Part shown: one piece after another, positions 36,819 to 50,424 of the stretch
How positions within the stretch are numbered: the stretch's first letter is position 1
How the letters are laid out: every line of letters starts with the position of its first letter
Assembly (NCBI GenBank): GCA_003344405.1
Contig: NOWV01000137.1
Coordinates: 1-64,000 of the forward strand
Length of the DNA stretch: 64,000 nucleotides
Direction: 5' to 3'
DNA from: Trichoplax sp. H2
Lineage: Eukaryota > Placozoa > Uniplacotomia > Trichoplacea
The notes under the pieces: generated by a model
What the model saw: the letters and a program-made list of their open reading frames with translations, nothing else
Database searches by the model: none
Told to the model about the DNA's origin: nothing
Made by a program: the position numbers and the translations under genes

Positions 36819-37916
36819 ATACTCACCGTACTCTCTTTGAAAAATATATTGAGCTTTATGTGGACAGCTTCGTTTAGGATCGAACGGTATCAGTATCTAA
36901 AACTGTTTGTTGATGAGGCTATCATTGCGATTATTGATCGCTTCACTAGATAGACTGTATTTTTGTACACTTGGTGATTTGTGATTTCATTAGGTTCATT
37001 AAGAAATAAATTTGAATAACTTTTGTTTTATAATTCTACGGAAATTAATAAAAGTTGTTATGCATATCGAATGAAACGGTAATACGCACGTTTTGAACAA
37101 TTTATGTGTCATCCCCTTGTGAAAATTTGCCATGAGTTGGCCACATTATTAAGAAGATCAAGGTGACATTTTACAATAAAATTATTTCAATTACTCATCA
37201 TTTTTATTCCTGGAATACGCATACTTAAAACTTGATAATGTATTGAAATAAGCCATCACTATAATCACTTGTAATTGCACGTGGTTTGATAGGGAGGAGT
37301 GTTAATGCGCTTCAGAGTATAACAAATAGTATTGTATAGGCCACTTAAGAAATTTAATTGCTCGGCCTTAATGAAAAATGCTTATCTCTGAAACAACTAT
37401 AATTATATAATTAATATTCATTTATAGTGAAGAATGCATAAATACAGTACTGAATATGCATAGCTCTAACAATAACATTTTAATCTATTATAAAAGGTCA
37501 GGATAATCATGCGGAAATGTTTACATAAGCATGAAATTATCCCTTATTACATTAGCCAGAACGTTAAAATTGTTTAATTAAGTTGATACCTTTGTCTTAA
37601 ACAATTATTCCTGTAAGGGTGGAGCAATAGGGTGGGTTGTACTGAAGTTATCATTAAGCAGAAACCGCGATCAATTATCGTTCATAACTCCTGTTCACTT
37701 ATCGCAGTGGATCGGTAGGAAATTGCTATTAGAAGAATTAGGTGTCGGACAGTTTTCAAGTTATCAATAATTTGAATTAGCTTCTACGTTGACAAGATCA
37801 TTTCTTCAGTGGCTATTGATATTAAAATTCATTGAAAGCCATAATCCTATTTTTGCTATATCGTATTATCTTGCACACTTTATTACCAGTGAAAAATAGT
37901 TGGTAACTGAAGAATT
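36819..37916. other. Intergenic spacer before mucin A
   Basis: About 1.1 kb, AT-rich, between two genes on the same strand. No exon or repeat recognised. The mucin A promoter must lie here, but I see no unambiguous TATA box. Confidence 0.5.
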
Positions 37917-40900
37917 ATGGCTATTTTACGTCTTTTATTCATATTTTCCATATGTACTCTTGTGGTAAAAGCCCAGATGATGTCAGATGAATCTGACGTT
38001 TATTCGATGTCCAATTTTGAATTTATCACCTCAGGTTATGATGATGGATCTCAGCAACTATCAACTGCAATTCAAATGTTATCGATACAGTCAATAAGTT
38101 CTGCATCTGTTACTACATTTGTTTATACCAATAACCTGCGTAGCTCTCAACAATTCGCTCCATCATCGATAAGCGTGCCACCTAGTGATGTCGGTTCTTT
38201 GACAAGCAGTGTATCTACTTATGATTTGACTGCCAGTCAATCGGTCGTTCCTACTTCAACTACTGGCAGCAATACTAGTGCTACAGCTGGTACTTCAGTT
38301 AGTGCCCCATTTAGTGCTTCCATTAGTGCTTCAGTCGGCCCTTCAGCTAGTGTTACACGTAGTGCTAGTGCTAGCGCAGGTTCAAGTACTATTGCTAATC
38401 CTACTGCTAGTTCTAGTATTAGTGCTAGCCCTACTGCTAGTTCTAGTATTAGTGTTAGCCCTACTGCTAGTTCAAGAACTATTGCTAATCCTACTGCTAG
38501 TTCTAGTATTAGTGCTAGCCCTACTGCTAGTCGAGCGATTGATTACACGCCAACAAGTAGTTTCGACGACTCGGGTGAAAGTGATGCTGAAACAATTATC
38601 ATCATTAATCCAACAACGGCTACCAGTTCCAAGTCTGCAAGTCCCTCTGCGGCAACAAGCGTAGCTGTATCAGCTTCAGCTTCTAAATCATCGACGGCAG
38701 CAAGCTCAATGGTAGCTCAGCCAAGCAGTACATCTACTCCATTTTCTAGCTCAGTGGCTCCTACACCAACACCAACAACTCTTGCTCCAACGCCACCATC
38801 AGCATCACCATCAACTCCAACTCCAACTCCCACCCCAGGTAAGCATATTTTGGTAGGTTTTAGTAATACATTAAGTTACGGCAAAATATGATCAACGTCA
38901 TGTATAATTATTATTATTTTCAGACGTAAATCATACAATATACAGTTTCATTCCCTCCTATCTTTAGACAATATAGTTACTGTATTGCTCATGTATAATT
39001 TATTAGTTAAAGACACATGAAATTCGTAATTATTGCTGTATTAAAACAGAGATAATTTATAATGCGGTAATTTCGGTACGGTACCATAATCTTCTAAATT
39101 TAATCAGCTTAGTTAACGGGATCCCATCACTTTTTATCCACCATAATGGACGCACTAATTTCTCATAAATAATATTAAAGTCATTACTGGCTTCCCCGTA
39201 GTAATGAATAAGTTTAACTTATTTAAAATTCGACGCATCAGTTTACCGCTCGTATAAATAGTATTTTGATTAATTATTATGGAATTTGATGAATTTTCTT
39301 TTAATGAAAATTAAAGATGCGACCACTTGCCGCTAGGGAAAGTTACTAATTTAAAGATTTTACATGTACCCTCCTAAGAATATTACAACTGATATTGAAT
39401 TTATCTTATTTAGACTCTGGTTCATTGCGCCCATTCAGTACCAAAAATATGGTGCCGCTAGGTTATGCTTGTCAGCCGATGACAGTTCCTCAGACAGTTG
39501 GTCTACCATTCTATGGCAACCTCTATTATACCGCATACGTAAGTATCCAAAACGATCTGAGCATGCATGAAACAACGAAACTGGCTAAAATCTTTTACCA
39601 TTATAGAGTTAATGATAGTCCTATAAAATCCATGACAAAATACTGTAACGTATATACTCCAGCAGTCGCTTTACTTTTTCCGAAATACGAATACCGTTAT
39701 ACAGTATAAACGTGTTGCAGTCTTTATCTTACTAGTCTCCACCAATGAATAATTATCTACATGACATCTATCGCCGTCGGGTAATTAACTCTGACTTTCA
39801 TATCCATATGTTATAGTTATTAAGGCCAAGTGAAGATTTTTAGTAATAACCTCTTCGAATTGCTTTGTTTCTAACAGCTTTCATGAATTATTCATGCTTT
39901 CGTAGTTCATAGTATCTATCTACAAATATACGTGAATGCATATCCTAGACAATTGCATGATCTATTTTTAAGAAGTGTTTAAGAATATTATGACTAATTT
40001 CTTATTATTTTATTTATCTCAACAATATTTACAATATCTTTAATAACAAATTTCGTTTTATGTAAAATAAATAAAATCATATTCTTCCTTCCGTTTCATT
40101 TTGCACTTTAGATTTGTGGAAATGGCATGATTACCTTTAGTACAAATAGTTGGATCAATTACAGATTTCCTAAACCATTTGGAAGTCCTGGATCGCTAAG
40201 ATCTTTATCCGTTGCCGCCCCATTTTGGTCGTTAGTTTCCTTACAACAGCCAGTTAATTCTGGTACTTTCTACGAGCCGCTATCTGATAGCTTACTCGCA
40301 ACATATAGTAACGATGTTCGAACGGCTCTTAATATTCAACAATTCGCCGCAACTTGGGGCTTCCAAGTTACTTGGTATAGATTGATTGCAAATGAAACCG
40401 CTTTAACTTCTCCGGTGAGTACTGCATACTGTATAATATTAAATTGTAGCAATGTTTGCATGATATTTTTGTCATTCTCGGAAGAATTTTTCTCACGAGA
40501 CATCATTCTTGAAAGTATTGACAGGATCGCATAAATTTATAGTTACTAGACTTGATCTATGTATATAAATTACAGTGTCAATGACTGAAATATTTTGGCA
40601 TATAAATATTAGTATGCTATGAATTGATTAATCGTATTTTAATATACCATACCTGTGCTGTTCAGACCAATACCTTCCAATGTCAATTAATAACGGATGG
40701 TACCAACAGTTATGTGCTCTATCGCTATCCTAAGAACAGCCTGCAATGGTCATTGCCACAGGAAAATACCTATTTAAATAGCTTAGGTATTGGATCTCCT
40801 GTCGCTGGATATAACAATGGTCCCAGCTTTTTCAATATTAGGCAGTCAGCTACCGGCGGCATCAATACAGTTGTGACTGGTATTGGCAACACTGGAAAGC

Positions 40901-43900
40901 GCGGATTTTGGATATACAGGTAATTATACTATTTGCAATCCATCTAGTGGTTAATATGTACGATTTCCGATTCTCTCACACTTTACAATTCGTTACAAAA
41001 CGTTTAGCCTATCAAGTAATGTAGAAAGACCTCCAGAAGGATCATGCAGAAATTTCCTCACGCAACCTGCTCCAACTTCATTGCAAGCCATTTCCAGATG
41101 CCCATGCTCACTTGGTCAAGCCATTTTGGATCGTCGATTTATATTTGATAGTGCTAATTCTGCTACTCAGTTGTGTTACTATTCACGCTATATTGTCAAC
41201 AACTTTGTTCAGAAATGTTGCTATCAGAACTTCTCTCCTGGTTTTGGATCATATCTTAGTGGAATCTCTAGCCCTGGTGCTGGCTATATCGTAGGTTATA
41301 CTAATAATGCATATGACAATACTGGATATGGTTTCTGTTGCCATCCAGCAACACCACAATCTTTATGTGTAACCTTCTACAATAATTATCCAAGTCGAGA
41401 ATGTCAGATTTCACCACGCTTAAGTAAGTTACGTTAGTTATTATACTGAGGATGGAAATATTTGTATCAGACTTCATATTATGCATCTTAAATTGGAGAT
41501 TGATTCTAATTTTATTTTATAATATTTCCATTTACGATTAGCTTGGAGTTTTGGAGACCCTCATTTCACTACGTTGGATGGTGTTCGGTACACATTTAAT
41601 GGCCTTGGCGATTTTGTTCTATTGCAAAATAGAACAGCAGTTGTACCCGCCCTTGAAGTTCAGGCACGATGCGTAAAAGTAGCCCCAAATGCTGGTGCAA
41701 CAGCATTCCGAGCCGTTGGTGCATCTGAAGGCAATAGCGGAAGCATAGAATTTAACGTTAATACTGCAACAAATACTATCGATATTTTATACAACAAGCA
41801 GACTGTTGTTATTGGCAGTTCGGGCTCAACGACTTACCAAAGTGGCTTAATTGTTAACAAACTCAATACTACTTACGCTATCGCCCAATTTCCATCAGGT
41901 TAGGCTAAAATTAAAATAATTAAGACTGCAACTGATTAAATTTTAAATTGTTGTTGTTTTTGGATATTAAAAACTGGATTTTTTCCTCATATGAATACTT
42001 AAGGTACCGTTGTCATCGCTAAAGTCCGAAATGATTCCTTTATGGATATAAGCATGCAATTATCTGTTAATTACTTCGATCAAACGCAAGGCTTGCTAGG
42101 TCGATGGGACAACAATGCGAATAACGATTTCACTGATCAAAGAACTGGAGTGAGCTTCCTAATCTCTGCTGTTTCAGAATCACAAATTCACAACATAGCA
42201 GAAACATGTAAGATCAAGAATCATAATTTTTAGTATAAATACGCAAATAATACTACGACTGTCTGTCGTTAGCTTATTATTATACTAATTTTTCTATCTA
42301 TTTACTGAAGTTATATGCTAAATGATTGTCGTCCGCGTATGCTAATATCTTATGAGTAACATAAACAGAGTTTGCATGAAAAAATCGTACATCATGAAAT
42401 GATCGTTGTTGAAATAAAGCAACCAGGCTCTGTAATAAAGTGACTAAAACGTTCTATTTTTAATTTTAAATTAAAGGGGCCGTGGATCCGCTGAAACGAC
42501 TAATAGCAAATGATCCACCTTCGAACTCATCTTATGTACCGATCTTTCCCGCAAATATCACATTCAGCTCACAACAGTTGGAAAATGATGCTGCATCAGT
42601 ATGTCAAGGAAATCAAGCTTGTTTATACGACGTTGCGTTAACTGATTCATTAAGTATTGGTTCAGCATCTGCAGCAGTGGATCAACAAAATACTGTCGAT
42701 AAGCAATCCTTAGGTAAGTTGTTGAACGTAAGTTATAATTAAAAAGTTATATGGGATCGTTGATTTAGCGAACTAATAAATCATGGAAAGTTAACCGATG
42801 TCATATCGCTAACCAAAAATCTACTGGTAATAAATGTGGAAATATTCAATGTAATCGAACCAATTATTTCTCTAAAGATCACAGACCTCCGCAGATTGTT
42901 ACACCGAAATCAACAATCAATGCTACTATTGGGGAAAAAATTGTTTTTCAAGTATCCGCTGATAGCGCCCAACAGTATACAATGACTTATACTATTAGCG
43001 GCAAATTACCTGCAGATTATTCTTTTCCTAATGGCAGCGCCGATGGTACTTTTGTATGGAATGTTACTTCAGCTGATCCTATTTCGATCACTTTTGTTGC
43101 AACTGATTCACAAGGTAGATCAAGTGCAATCACACCCAAGATTAGCATTTGCAACTGTTCGAGTAATGGCCAATGTATGTGGAATGCTGCCATTGGCTCT
43201 ACATTTGCATTGGTCCCGTGCACTTGCAACGCTGGATATACTGGTTTACAATGTGAAAGTGATATCAATGCTTGCGCATTAAATGGAGAAGCATGCTTCC
43301 CAGGAGTTACCTGTACTGATCAACCAGCTCCAGCGGGTATCGATGGTTTTACATGCGGATCATGCCCTAGTGGTACAGCCGGTGATGGAAAAGTCTGCTC
43401 AGGTATGTTTTTCTTTTATGTTATTACTAATAAATTAAAATAGATATCTAATAAGATTTGAAATAATCGATTTAGATATACAGGAGTGCAGCGGATCTAC
43501 ACATGGTTGCAATCAAGTCTGTGTTGAAATTTTTGGTTCCTATAGATGTCAGTGCAATCCTGGGTACCGATTATCAAATGACTCAAAAACATGCACTGGT
43601 GAGTCGAATTCTATAAGAAATAGAATAAAATAAGAAAGAAAGTAAATTGAGTAATAGATTTTTTGGATTTCAGATATTAATGAATGTTTGGAACAAAATG
43701 CTTGTAGTCAGCGGTGTGTCAACACAGCTGGAAGTTATACCTGCGGTTGCAGATCTGGATTTACTCTACTACAAGATGGCCGAACTTGTGCCAGTAAGTT
43801 ATCGCAATACTAGTACTCTACTGAAAAAGTTTACATTTCTGGTCAAAACAATGCCTTTACTCTTGTGTTTATCGTTTTATAGGCTATCGATATATAATTG

Positions 43901-45908
43901 TAATTATTACTCTTTTCCACAGGCAATAACCCCTGTCAAACCAATAACATTTGCGGCATTCATGCATGTAGCATTATTAATGGACAAGAAGTCTGTGAGT
44001 GTAATAATGGTTATGCTCTTAACTCTGCCAAAGAATGTGCTGGTAAGATAGCGTCATAACTCACTATATATGTACAGTATATGATTTCTTGATCAATTGA
44101 TTAACGTTCCAACACTAACGCTATCAATCGATTCAATTCATAGATATAAACGAATGCGCTACCAACAACGGAAATTGTCAGCAAGTCTGTATTAATACTA
44201 TAGGTAGCTATCAATGCAGTTGCAATTCTGGCCAGGAATTGAGACCTGATGGCAAATCATGCGTTGGTAAATCTATTTTCCTTAAAGTTAATCATTTGCA
44301 ATATCCTTTTTTATCACTTTGTAATGATATTTGGTTGCTAATCGAACGCTATTGATGTCCTTAAATAAAAAAATAAAAGTTTCTGACGATTAAATGCGTT
44401 TCCTTTTTAGATCTTAATGAATGTAATTTGCATACCCATGACTGCGATTCAACTCAGTTATGTCAAAATACTCCTACATACTATTATTGTATTTGCAGAC
44501 CTGGATTTACTTTTATCAACGGCAGATGCCAAATTGGTAGGTTACACAGTCAAATATATACCTTGATTTTTACTTCATAAGTTGCTGTAAGTTGCTCAAT
44601 TACGTCAATGATAAGTTAATTTATTAATCAAATGGGATAGTGTGTTGTATCGAAAGATTTGCTGTACGTAAAACTGTTTGATTGCTAGAAAAATCTCTCG
44701 ATCTAATGTTAATAAATTTGTACTTTTGCAGCTCCACAGAATTATAAACCTCCAGTAACACCGATACCCGGCGTTTTGCAAAATATGAGTTCCGTTCAGG
44801 CGACTTTCCGATACAGTGCTGCTCCATCTGTGAGTATTGCATTCTATTTTATTCGTATAATTCAGTTAAATAATTTCATTCATTATATCATATGTTTCTA
44901 TTAGATTAAATTATAAATTTCTAATTTAAATATAACATATTTCATTCCTTACTTAAATTATCCTGTTTAGTGGAGCCTCGATACTAGGACTCGCTTTAGA
45001 GCTGCAGTAGCTGCTGTTGCAACACGCTATTGTCAGGCGAATCTGCAGATATGTAACCTAACATCAAGGTTAATAAAACTGAAGAGCTAATTTCTTTTCG
45101 AACCTTATTACTTGATCATACAAGATACAAATCAAAATATGTTTCATTTTTATTCATAGTGTCAAATTCCAGCAAAATAATGTACAATTTCTGACTGGTT
45201 TCCCTGTAGCTATGGGGTATGCTATTTTAAACTGTCTTAAGAAAGCAATTCATTCAATGATACAATTATAAATACTAACATGATGTAAAGATAATTAATC
45301 ATCTTTTTTATATACTATTAATTTATAGTAATAATGAAGTGGCTGCTTTCTATGTGAATATGCCTAATTCACAGAATACTTTACCTCGTCCGGCTCTCCT
45401 TTACGTTGTTGAGGCTAACAATCGGCATTTACCTGCTGCCGTTGGTGCTGATGCTCTTATTGCTGTCAGTACATTTATACCAACGCCAACTCCACCAACA
45501 CCCAGACCAACTACTCGGCCTACAACACCAACAATGTCCGCCACCACGCAACCTACATCAAGACCTACAATAAAAGCAACATCGCAAGCTACAACACCAC
45601 CAGTTACGTTAGCAACACCTCAAAATAATGACGCACTCATCATTGGATTAACAATTGGATGTGGTAGCGGTTTCATTCTGATTCTTTTTGCCGTTGTGGG
45701 GTAAGATAGTCTAAAAATTGGATAAAGATGTGGATGAAAATTGTCTAGTTGATTAAATTGCCTATTAGATTGGATTTGAAAAATTTGATAATATAATTGA
45801 TGAAATTTCTTTTCTTTTATTACCAGTTTCTGCTGTCGAAATACCAAAAATAAGCCGAAGCTCTACGAGGAAAGAGAACATGAACTCAAAAAGCTTAATA
45901 ATTTTTAA
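37917..45908 (+). CDS. Membrane mucin A: Ser/Thr-rich, NIDO, AMOP, VWD, EGF repeats, TM
   Basis: Nineteen exons join in phase to give 1553 residues; the domain order is that of MUC4/SUSD2-type adhesion proteins. Exon 1 (37917-38838) has a signal peptide and about 285 residues of Ser/Thr/Pro-rich mucin sequence. Exons 39414-39538, 40112-40414 and 40666-40919 encode a NIDO domain ([23 protein letters not shown]). Exon 41008-41423 is AMOP ([21 protein letters not shown]). Exons 41542-41898 and 42004-42207 are VWD ([19 protein letters not shown]). Then come 42477-42713 (QACLYD) and 42878-43402 (Ig-like plus an EGF). Five EGF exons follow at 43476-43598, 43674-43793, 43923-44042, 44144-44266 and 44411-44536, four of them with the calcium-binding D-x-N/Q-E-C start. 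Exons 44732-44829, 44971-45068, 45160-45216 and 45329-45700 form an unrecognised membrane-proximal module, a second Thr/Pro stalk and a TM helix. Exon 45827-45908 adds a tail of about 25 residues. Likely a cell-surface adhesion or mucus-layer glycoprotein. Confidence 0.93.
38371..38532 (+). repeat. Coding minisatellite, 30-bp unit in 90-bp higher-order unit
   Basis: Five near-identical 30-base units begin at 38401, 38431, 38461, 38491 and 38521 (the last is cut short). They encode [10 protein letters not shown]-type decapeptides. The variant unit TTCAAG(T/A)ACTATTGCTAATC recurs at 38381 and 38471, so the real period is 90 bases of three units. The repeat lies in the mucin domain of exon 1, so copy-number change would alter the length of the glycosylated region without breaking the frame. 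Confidence 0.9.
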
Positions 45909-47106
45909 TATCATAGAAGGAAAATTATTCTGGTAGAGAAAGTAAATAGTAATAGCCTACTAGTGTAGTTTATTAGATGATATGCTTTAAAAAATATGAT
46001 ATATCTAATTTCATAGTATTTTTAACCGTACCATTAGCAATCACTATAATTTTTATTAAATCATGTGGATATTGCGAAAACTGTTGGTATTAAGGATGCC
46101 TATATTAATTATAGGAGCTTTTACTAATGTCTTAAAATATCCTTAATTCTATAATCACAGTGTCTTCTAGATTTTGAGAATTTTTATAGTTCGGAAATTA
46201 TTCATATTTTCGTTCATCATTTCTCTTATTAGTAACAATGTTAGATATAGTATTGCTAAATTTAATATCGAGAAAGATGTTCGTCACATCAGAAATACTA
46301 GAAAGATTTTAAAACACATGATTTCTAGCATCTATCTATTTTTTTTTTTCTGTACGATTAGCTCTCAAATGCTTGTCTATGCAAGCACTTACTGCATTTA
46401 ATTTGAATAACAATTTATTACGTGAAGCATTATCTCAGATAAGCTTACACGATTGTTATTATGTTCTTATTTGTAATATTCAACCAAGATAGACGGGTAT
46501 GTCCAGTTTAACTATACTTATATGGTTCATATGTCTGTCTGTAATTCGGAATTTTTTCCTATGCAATGCTAAATGAGTGACGAATTATCGAGGATAAACG
46601 TACACCTGCATTGTTTAACAATATTTTGTGTTCGCCTACGACTTTGATTCTAAATATGTTATTTTTACATTGATTTCAAATAAAAATTACGGTTTTATAA
46701 AGTACTGTTGATCCATTACAACAAAATATAAAATTTCTGATCTTTTTGAATTGATTAACGGTTATAATTCTAACGTAATTTAGAAAATATTTTAATCATG
46801 GATCAGAGCATAGCAATAAAATGTTGTAATTGTACAGTGTGACAAGAATGCATAGCTACATGTTACCTATTCGTGTATATTAATTAAACCCCAGCCTATT
46901 AGCAAGGCAGGAAACGTAAACCTTACTGATGTAGCCTAAATGCAGAGTTGAATCGAATTACAGTACATACAGCTGTATTGCTTTACATTTAATGCGAATC
47001 AAAGTTTGCAATGAAGAACACTTAACATTACCACTAGTAAATTAAACTCTATGAGCCTACTGTCATGTCTGTCTTCTCCGACATTAAACTGTTAAACCAT
47101 ATTTAT

Positions 47107-47594
47107 ATAACTCCCTAAATATTGACGACCTTCATCGTGCTACTACTTCTCATTGATACGCTGTTTCAATCCCAACATAAACATCAGTATGTATACGGAC
47201 GTAGCTTCACGTAATTATGTAAGTAAAAGTAAAAATTACTGCACTATGATAAAAGGTGTCGTTATTTTTCTGTTGTAGATGATAATTCTACAGAGTCCTA
47301 CAGAACAGGACTCATAATAAAGAAGTTAATACCTATACAATCACAATTATATAACCCTAAACATTGACGACCTTTATTATATTACTACTTTGTAATGATA
47401 TATTCTATCAAAGGTACATAAAAACTAGTATCTATAAGAATGTGCCTTTACGCAATTATGTAAGTAAAAGTAAAAATTACTGTACTAAGAACAGATAAAT
47501 CGTCATTGATCTGTTGTAGGCGATAATTCTATGGGGTTCTGCAGTGCAGGACTCAAGATAAAGCAGTTTACCATGTGAAGGTGTTGAAGTTTAC
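47107..47594. repeat. Tandem duplication, 244-bp period
   Basis: ATAACTCCCTAAATATTGACGACC at 47107 recurs as ATAACCCTAAACATTGACGACC at 47351. Ordered matches continue through both copies. A fully conserved core, TTATGTAAGTAAAAGTAAAAATTACTG, is followed by GATAATTCTA and GGACTCA-type blocks. The first half of the unit has diverged more than the core. Confidence 0.85.
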
Positions 47595-48202
47595 GGTACT
47601 TATTCTTAAGATTTACTCACTATAATACTAAAGTAAATCTGCCTATATTTTTAATAATTGCAGGTAGATTTACTTTATTTATTTATCTACTACTGTTTGT
47701 ATTATCGCGATATTTAGTCTACGTAGATAGATATGTTATAGACAAAGTACGAAAATCAGGTATTGTAGATCTTTCCTGAGTATTTCATGCTCAACTTTAC
47801 AATGTTAGGCAATGCAATCTAATTTCAGATTAAGTAATGCTCTACCTAGGAAAAGTTAACAACTTATTCCTTTACCTACAATAAGTATTCTGTGTCTAGT
47901 TTGAAATTGATAGTCTAATGTACCATATGATCTACTCGCATATTTACTTTTTATGCATACTGTACTACTAGTACTAAGAATGGCTAGTTTACAGTGCTAC
48001 TACTCCAACTCTCTATAGCGCTACATTAGAATAACTCTTGTACGATACGTATACGCCATATTGCAATTATGCCTACTACGCTCGACGATATCATCTATAT
48101 CTAGACGTACGCATACATCAATAAAGACATATATATTTGACCCTACAGGAAAGCACTATGGATAGTTATGCGATTTTAGCATTGCATAGTGACCTCTATA
48201 AT

Positions 48203-48418
48203 GTACTCGGCAATGAGCTAGCCGGGAATGCAAGCGGTTGAAGACTTGAAGTACATCTTGAAGAACTAAGTATTATAAAAATAGTCTTGCTCTAATTTAA
48301 GAAGTACTGGCAAGTACTCGGCAATGAGCTACCAGGGGATGCAAGCGGTTGAAGTACATCTTGAAGAACTAAGTATTATAAAAATAGTCTTACTCTAATT
48401 TAAGAAGTACTGGCAAGC
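48203..48418. repeat. Recent tandem duplication, 111-bp unit
   Basis: GTACTCGGCAATGAGCTA begins at 48203 and again at 48314. The two copies are nearly identical and end in AAGAAGTACTGGCAAG. They differ by an 8-base deletion (GACTTGAA or equivalent) in the second copy and a few substitutions. Such low divergence points to a young duplication, about 0.5 kb upstream of HSD17B10. Confidence 0.92.
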
Positions 48419-48942
48419 ATGAGCACGGTACAAGTTGGTTAGCTACGGTATAAATAACCTTAATTACACGAGGTATCTTTAATTAATATACAGTAAATCA
48501 TTTTACAGTGCGATTAGACGTACGCAAACACTAATGTAGATATGTATAATTGTATGACATTGTTATATATAACTAAAGGTACTGAAGGTATACAGTATAT
48601 TAGCAGTTAGAACTAGGATTTCTATCATTCTACTGTATACTGTAAATGGATCTAAAAATACACCTATACTGTACTTTTACATGTACAGTATCTGTTATAT
48701 ATGCGAGCTAGTAATAACGTAAGAAGGAAGAAAAAATACAAGTTAGAAGATATACGGTACGCAAAGTATAACGAGCGTAAGTAGTAGGTACTAGTAATTG
48801 TATAACTAGCGTTACTGACATGAACAATGTATCAGTGATTGTTAGATTACAGTCAATGGTCTACTTTACACTAAAATCTATCTACGCCTACAGAAATATT
48901 GAGGAGTAGAAGGAGTTGATCAATTTATTAAATTTTTCAGAA

Positions 48943-50424
48943 ATGTCCGTCGTATCACAGTTAGTAGCATTAGTAACTGGTGGCGCTTCTGGTCTAGGTC
49001 GAGCCACCGCTCAGCGTTTGGTTAGGCAAGGAGCCAGAGTGGTCATTATGGATTTGCCGAACAGCCATGGTGCAGCTACCGCTGAAGAAATTGGTAGCAA
49101 TTGCTGCTTTGCTCCCACTGATGTAAGGCTTCTCACACTATGCATACAGCTATGAATTGATCGTAATTCACATTACAAGAAAATTGCTTTACGTGATTAT
49201 TTTGATGCTTTTAAACTCGTAATAATCCATTTATTGCTGAAATACTAGCATCAAATTGGCATGATTCTTTTCAGGCTTAATCTCAGATGTATTAGTTATT
49301 GTGCTATCACTATAACTCTTGTGTGGAATAACATTAAACTACCTTGGTACAATCTCTCTATGGCATTATAATATAATCTACAGTATTTAAGATAAAGCCG
49401 ATAATGCACTTACAGCGGTATGATTGTTGACATGAATTTGTGCCAACAAGGTAACTAAGGAAAAGGACGTGATGAATGCAATCCAATTAGCTCGAGAGAA
49501 ATTCGATCGAATTCGTCTTGTGGTCAATTGTGCCGGTATTGCACTTGCTCGAAAAACTGTCAATAAAGATGGCCCACATACATTAGAAGACTTTAATAAA
49601 GTGATGATGGTGAGTTATCGAAGTAACGCATTAAGACACATACATTACTAGCAAGTAGTTAATAGAATAATTAGTCTTTAAGAGGCATTTGCTTGTACAT
49701 AAGGATTATGAAGTGGGATGGTTCGATTAATGCGTGCATATACAGTAGATAATAAAATAAGTCAATTTGTTATTGACTTCATTGCAGGTAAACACTGTGG
49801 GAACCTTCAATGTTATACGACTATGTGCTGATGATATGGTCAAAGACGAATTACCTCCGGGAGCTGGCAGTAATCCTGATGAACGTGGCCTTATCATTAA
49901 CGTAGCTAGCGTTCTCGGACTTGATGGCCAACCGGGTATGACAGCTTACTCGGCTTCAAAAGCTGCAGTAGCAAGTATGACATTACCTATTGCAAGAGAT
50001 TTGTCGCGCAATGGTATACGTGTATGTACTATTGCTCCTGGTTAGTAATATCAATAAGTTAGCAAGTTTTTTAGATTAGAAATTATTTTCTAATTGATCG
50101 AAACATCGTAGAGTAATGTACATCGCAAATTAATTATGCTCATGCTTTCGTATGGTACATGTAATAATATGATATCATGATTATACTTACTAGTACGTAT
50201 TAATAGAAAAGTGATGTCTGGTGCTTTTGCTAGGTGCTTTTCTTACTCCAATGCTAACAAACAACACGCCTAAAGAAATCTTAGATTGGTACACCAAGTT
50301 GATTCCTTATCCAAAACGATTTGGAGACCCTGACGAATTTGCTCAACTTGTCGAAGCAGTCGTCGAAAATCCTATGCTGAATGGCTCTGTTGTTCGACTA
50401 GATGGTGCACTACGAGTAACATAG
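48943..50424 (+). CDS. HSD17B10: 3-hydroxyacyl-CoA dehydrogenase type 2 (17beta-HSD10), SDR family
   Basis: Four exons (48943-49122, 49451-49609, 49788-50040, 50234-50424) join in phase to give 260 residues, close to the 261 of the human enzyme. It is a mitochondrial short-chain dehydrogenase: it oxidises 3-hydroxyacyl-CoAs (notably in isoleucine breakdown) with NAD and, in animals, is also a subunit of mitochondrial RNase P. Visible features: the cofactor motif TGGASGLG (residues 11-18); LPNS after beta-2, whose preceding Asp selects NAD; NCAG; and the catalytic set Ser154, Tyr167 and Lys171 in INVASV and [26 protein letters not shown] and the C-terminal [10 protein letters not shown] are typical of the family. 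The ATG at 48943 was chosen because it aligns with the family start; an AG just before it may be an acceptor after a non-coding exon. The gene lies between the two mucin paralogues, with no functional link evident. Confidence 0.97.

Larger units (their letters stand above)
45909..48942. other. Intergenic spacer with tandem duplications, upstream of HSD17B10
   Basis: About 3 kb with no supported gene. It holds the 244-bp duplication at 47107-47594, the 111-bp duplication at 48203-48418 and TACTGTA-type palindromes at 48480-48690. An open frame at 46174-46401 is AT-rich with no recognisable relatives. Confidence 0.55.

Noticed and set aside
38278-38664. Frame rich in Leu and Val ([10 protein letters not shown] repeats) that looks like membrane helices
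   Set aside because: It is the shifted reading of the Ser/Thr minisatellite of mucin A; the signal-peptide-bearing frame joins in phase to the NIDO exons.
42981-43282. Alternative frames on both strands over the Ig/EGF exon of mucin A
   Set aside because: Overprinted on a coding exon with clear domain homology and correct splice phases.
46174-46401. Open frame of 75 codons after mucin A
   Set aside because: Low-complexity AT-rich sequence (Ile, Phe, Ser), non-ATG context and no relatives recognised.
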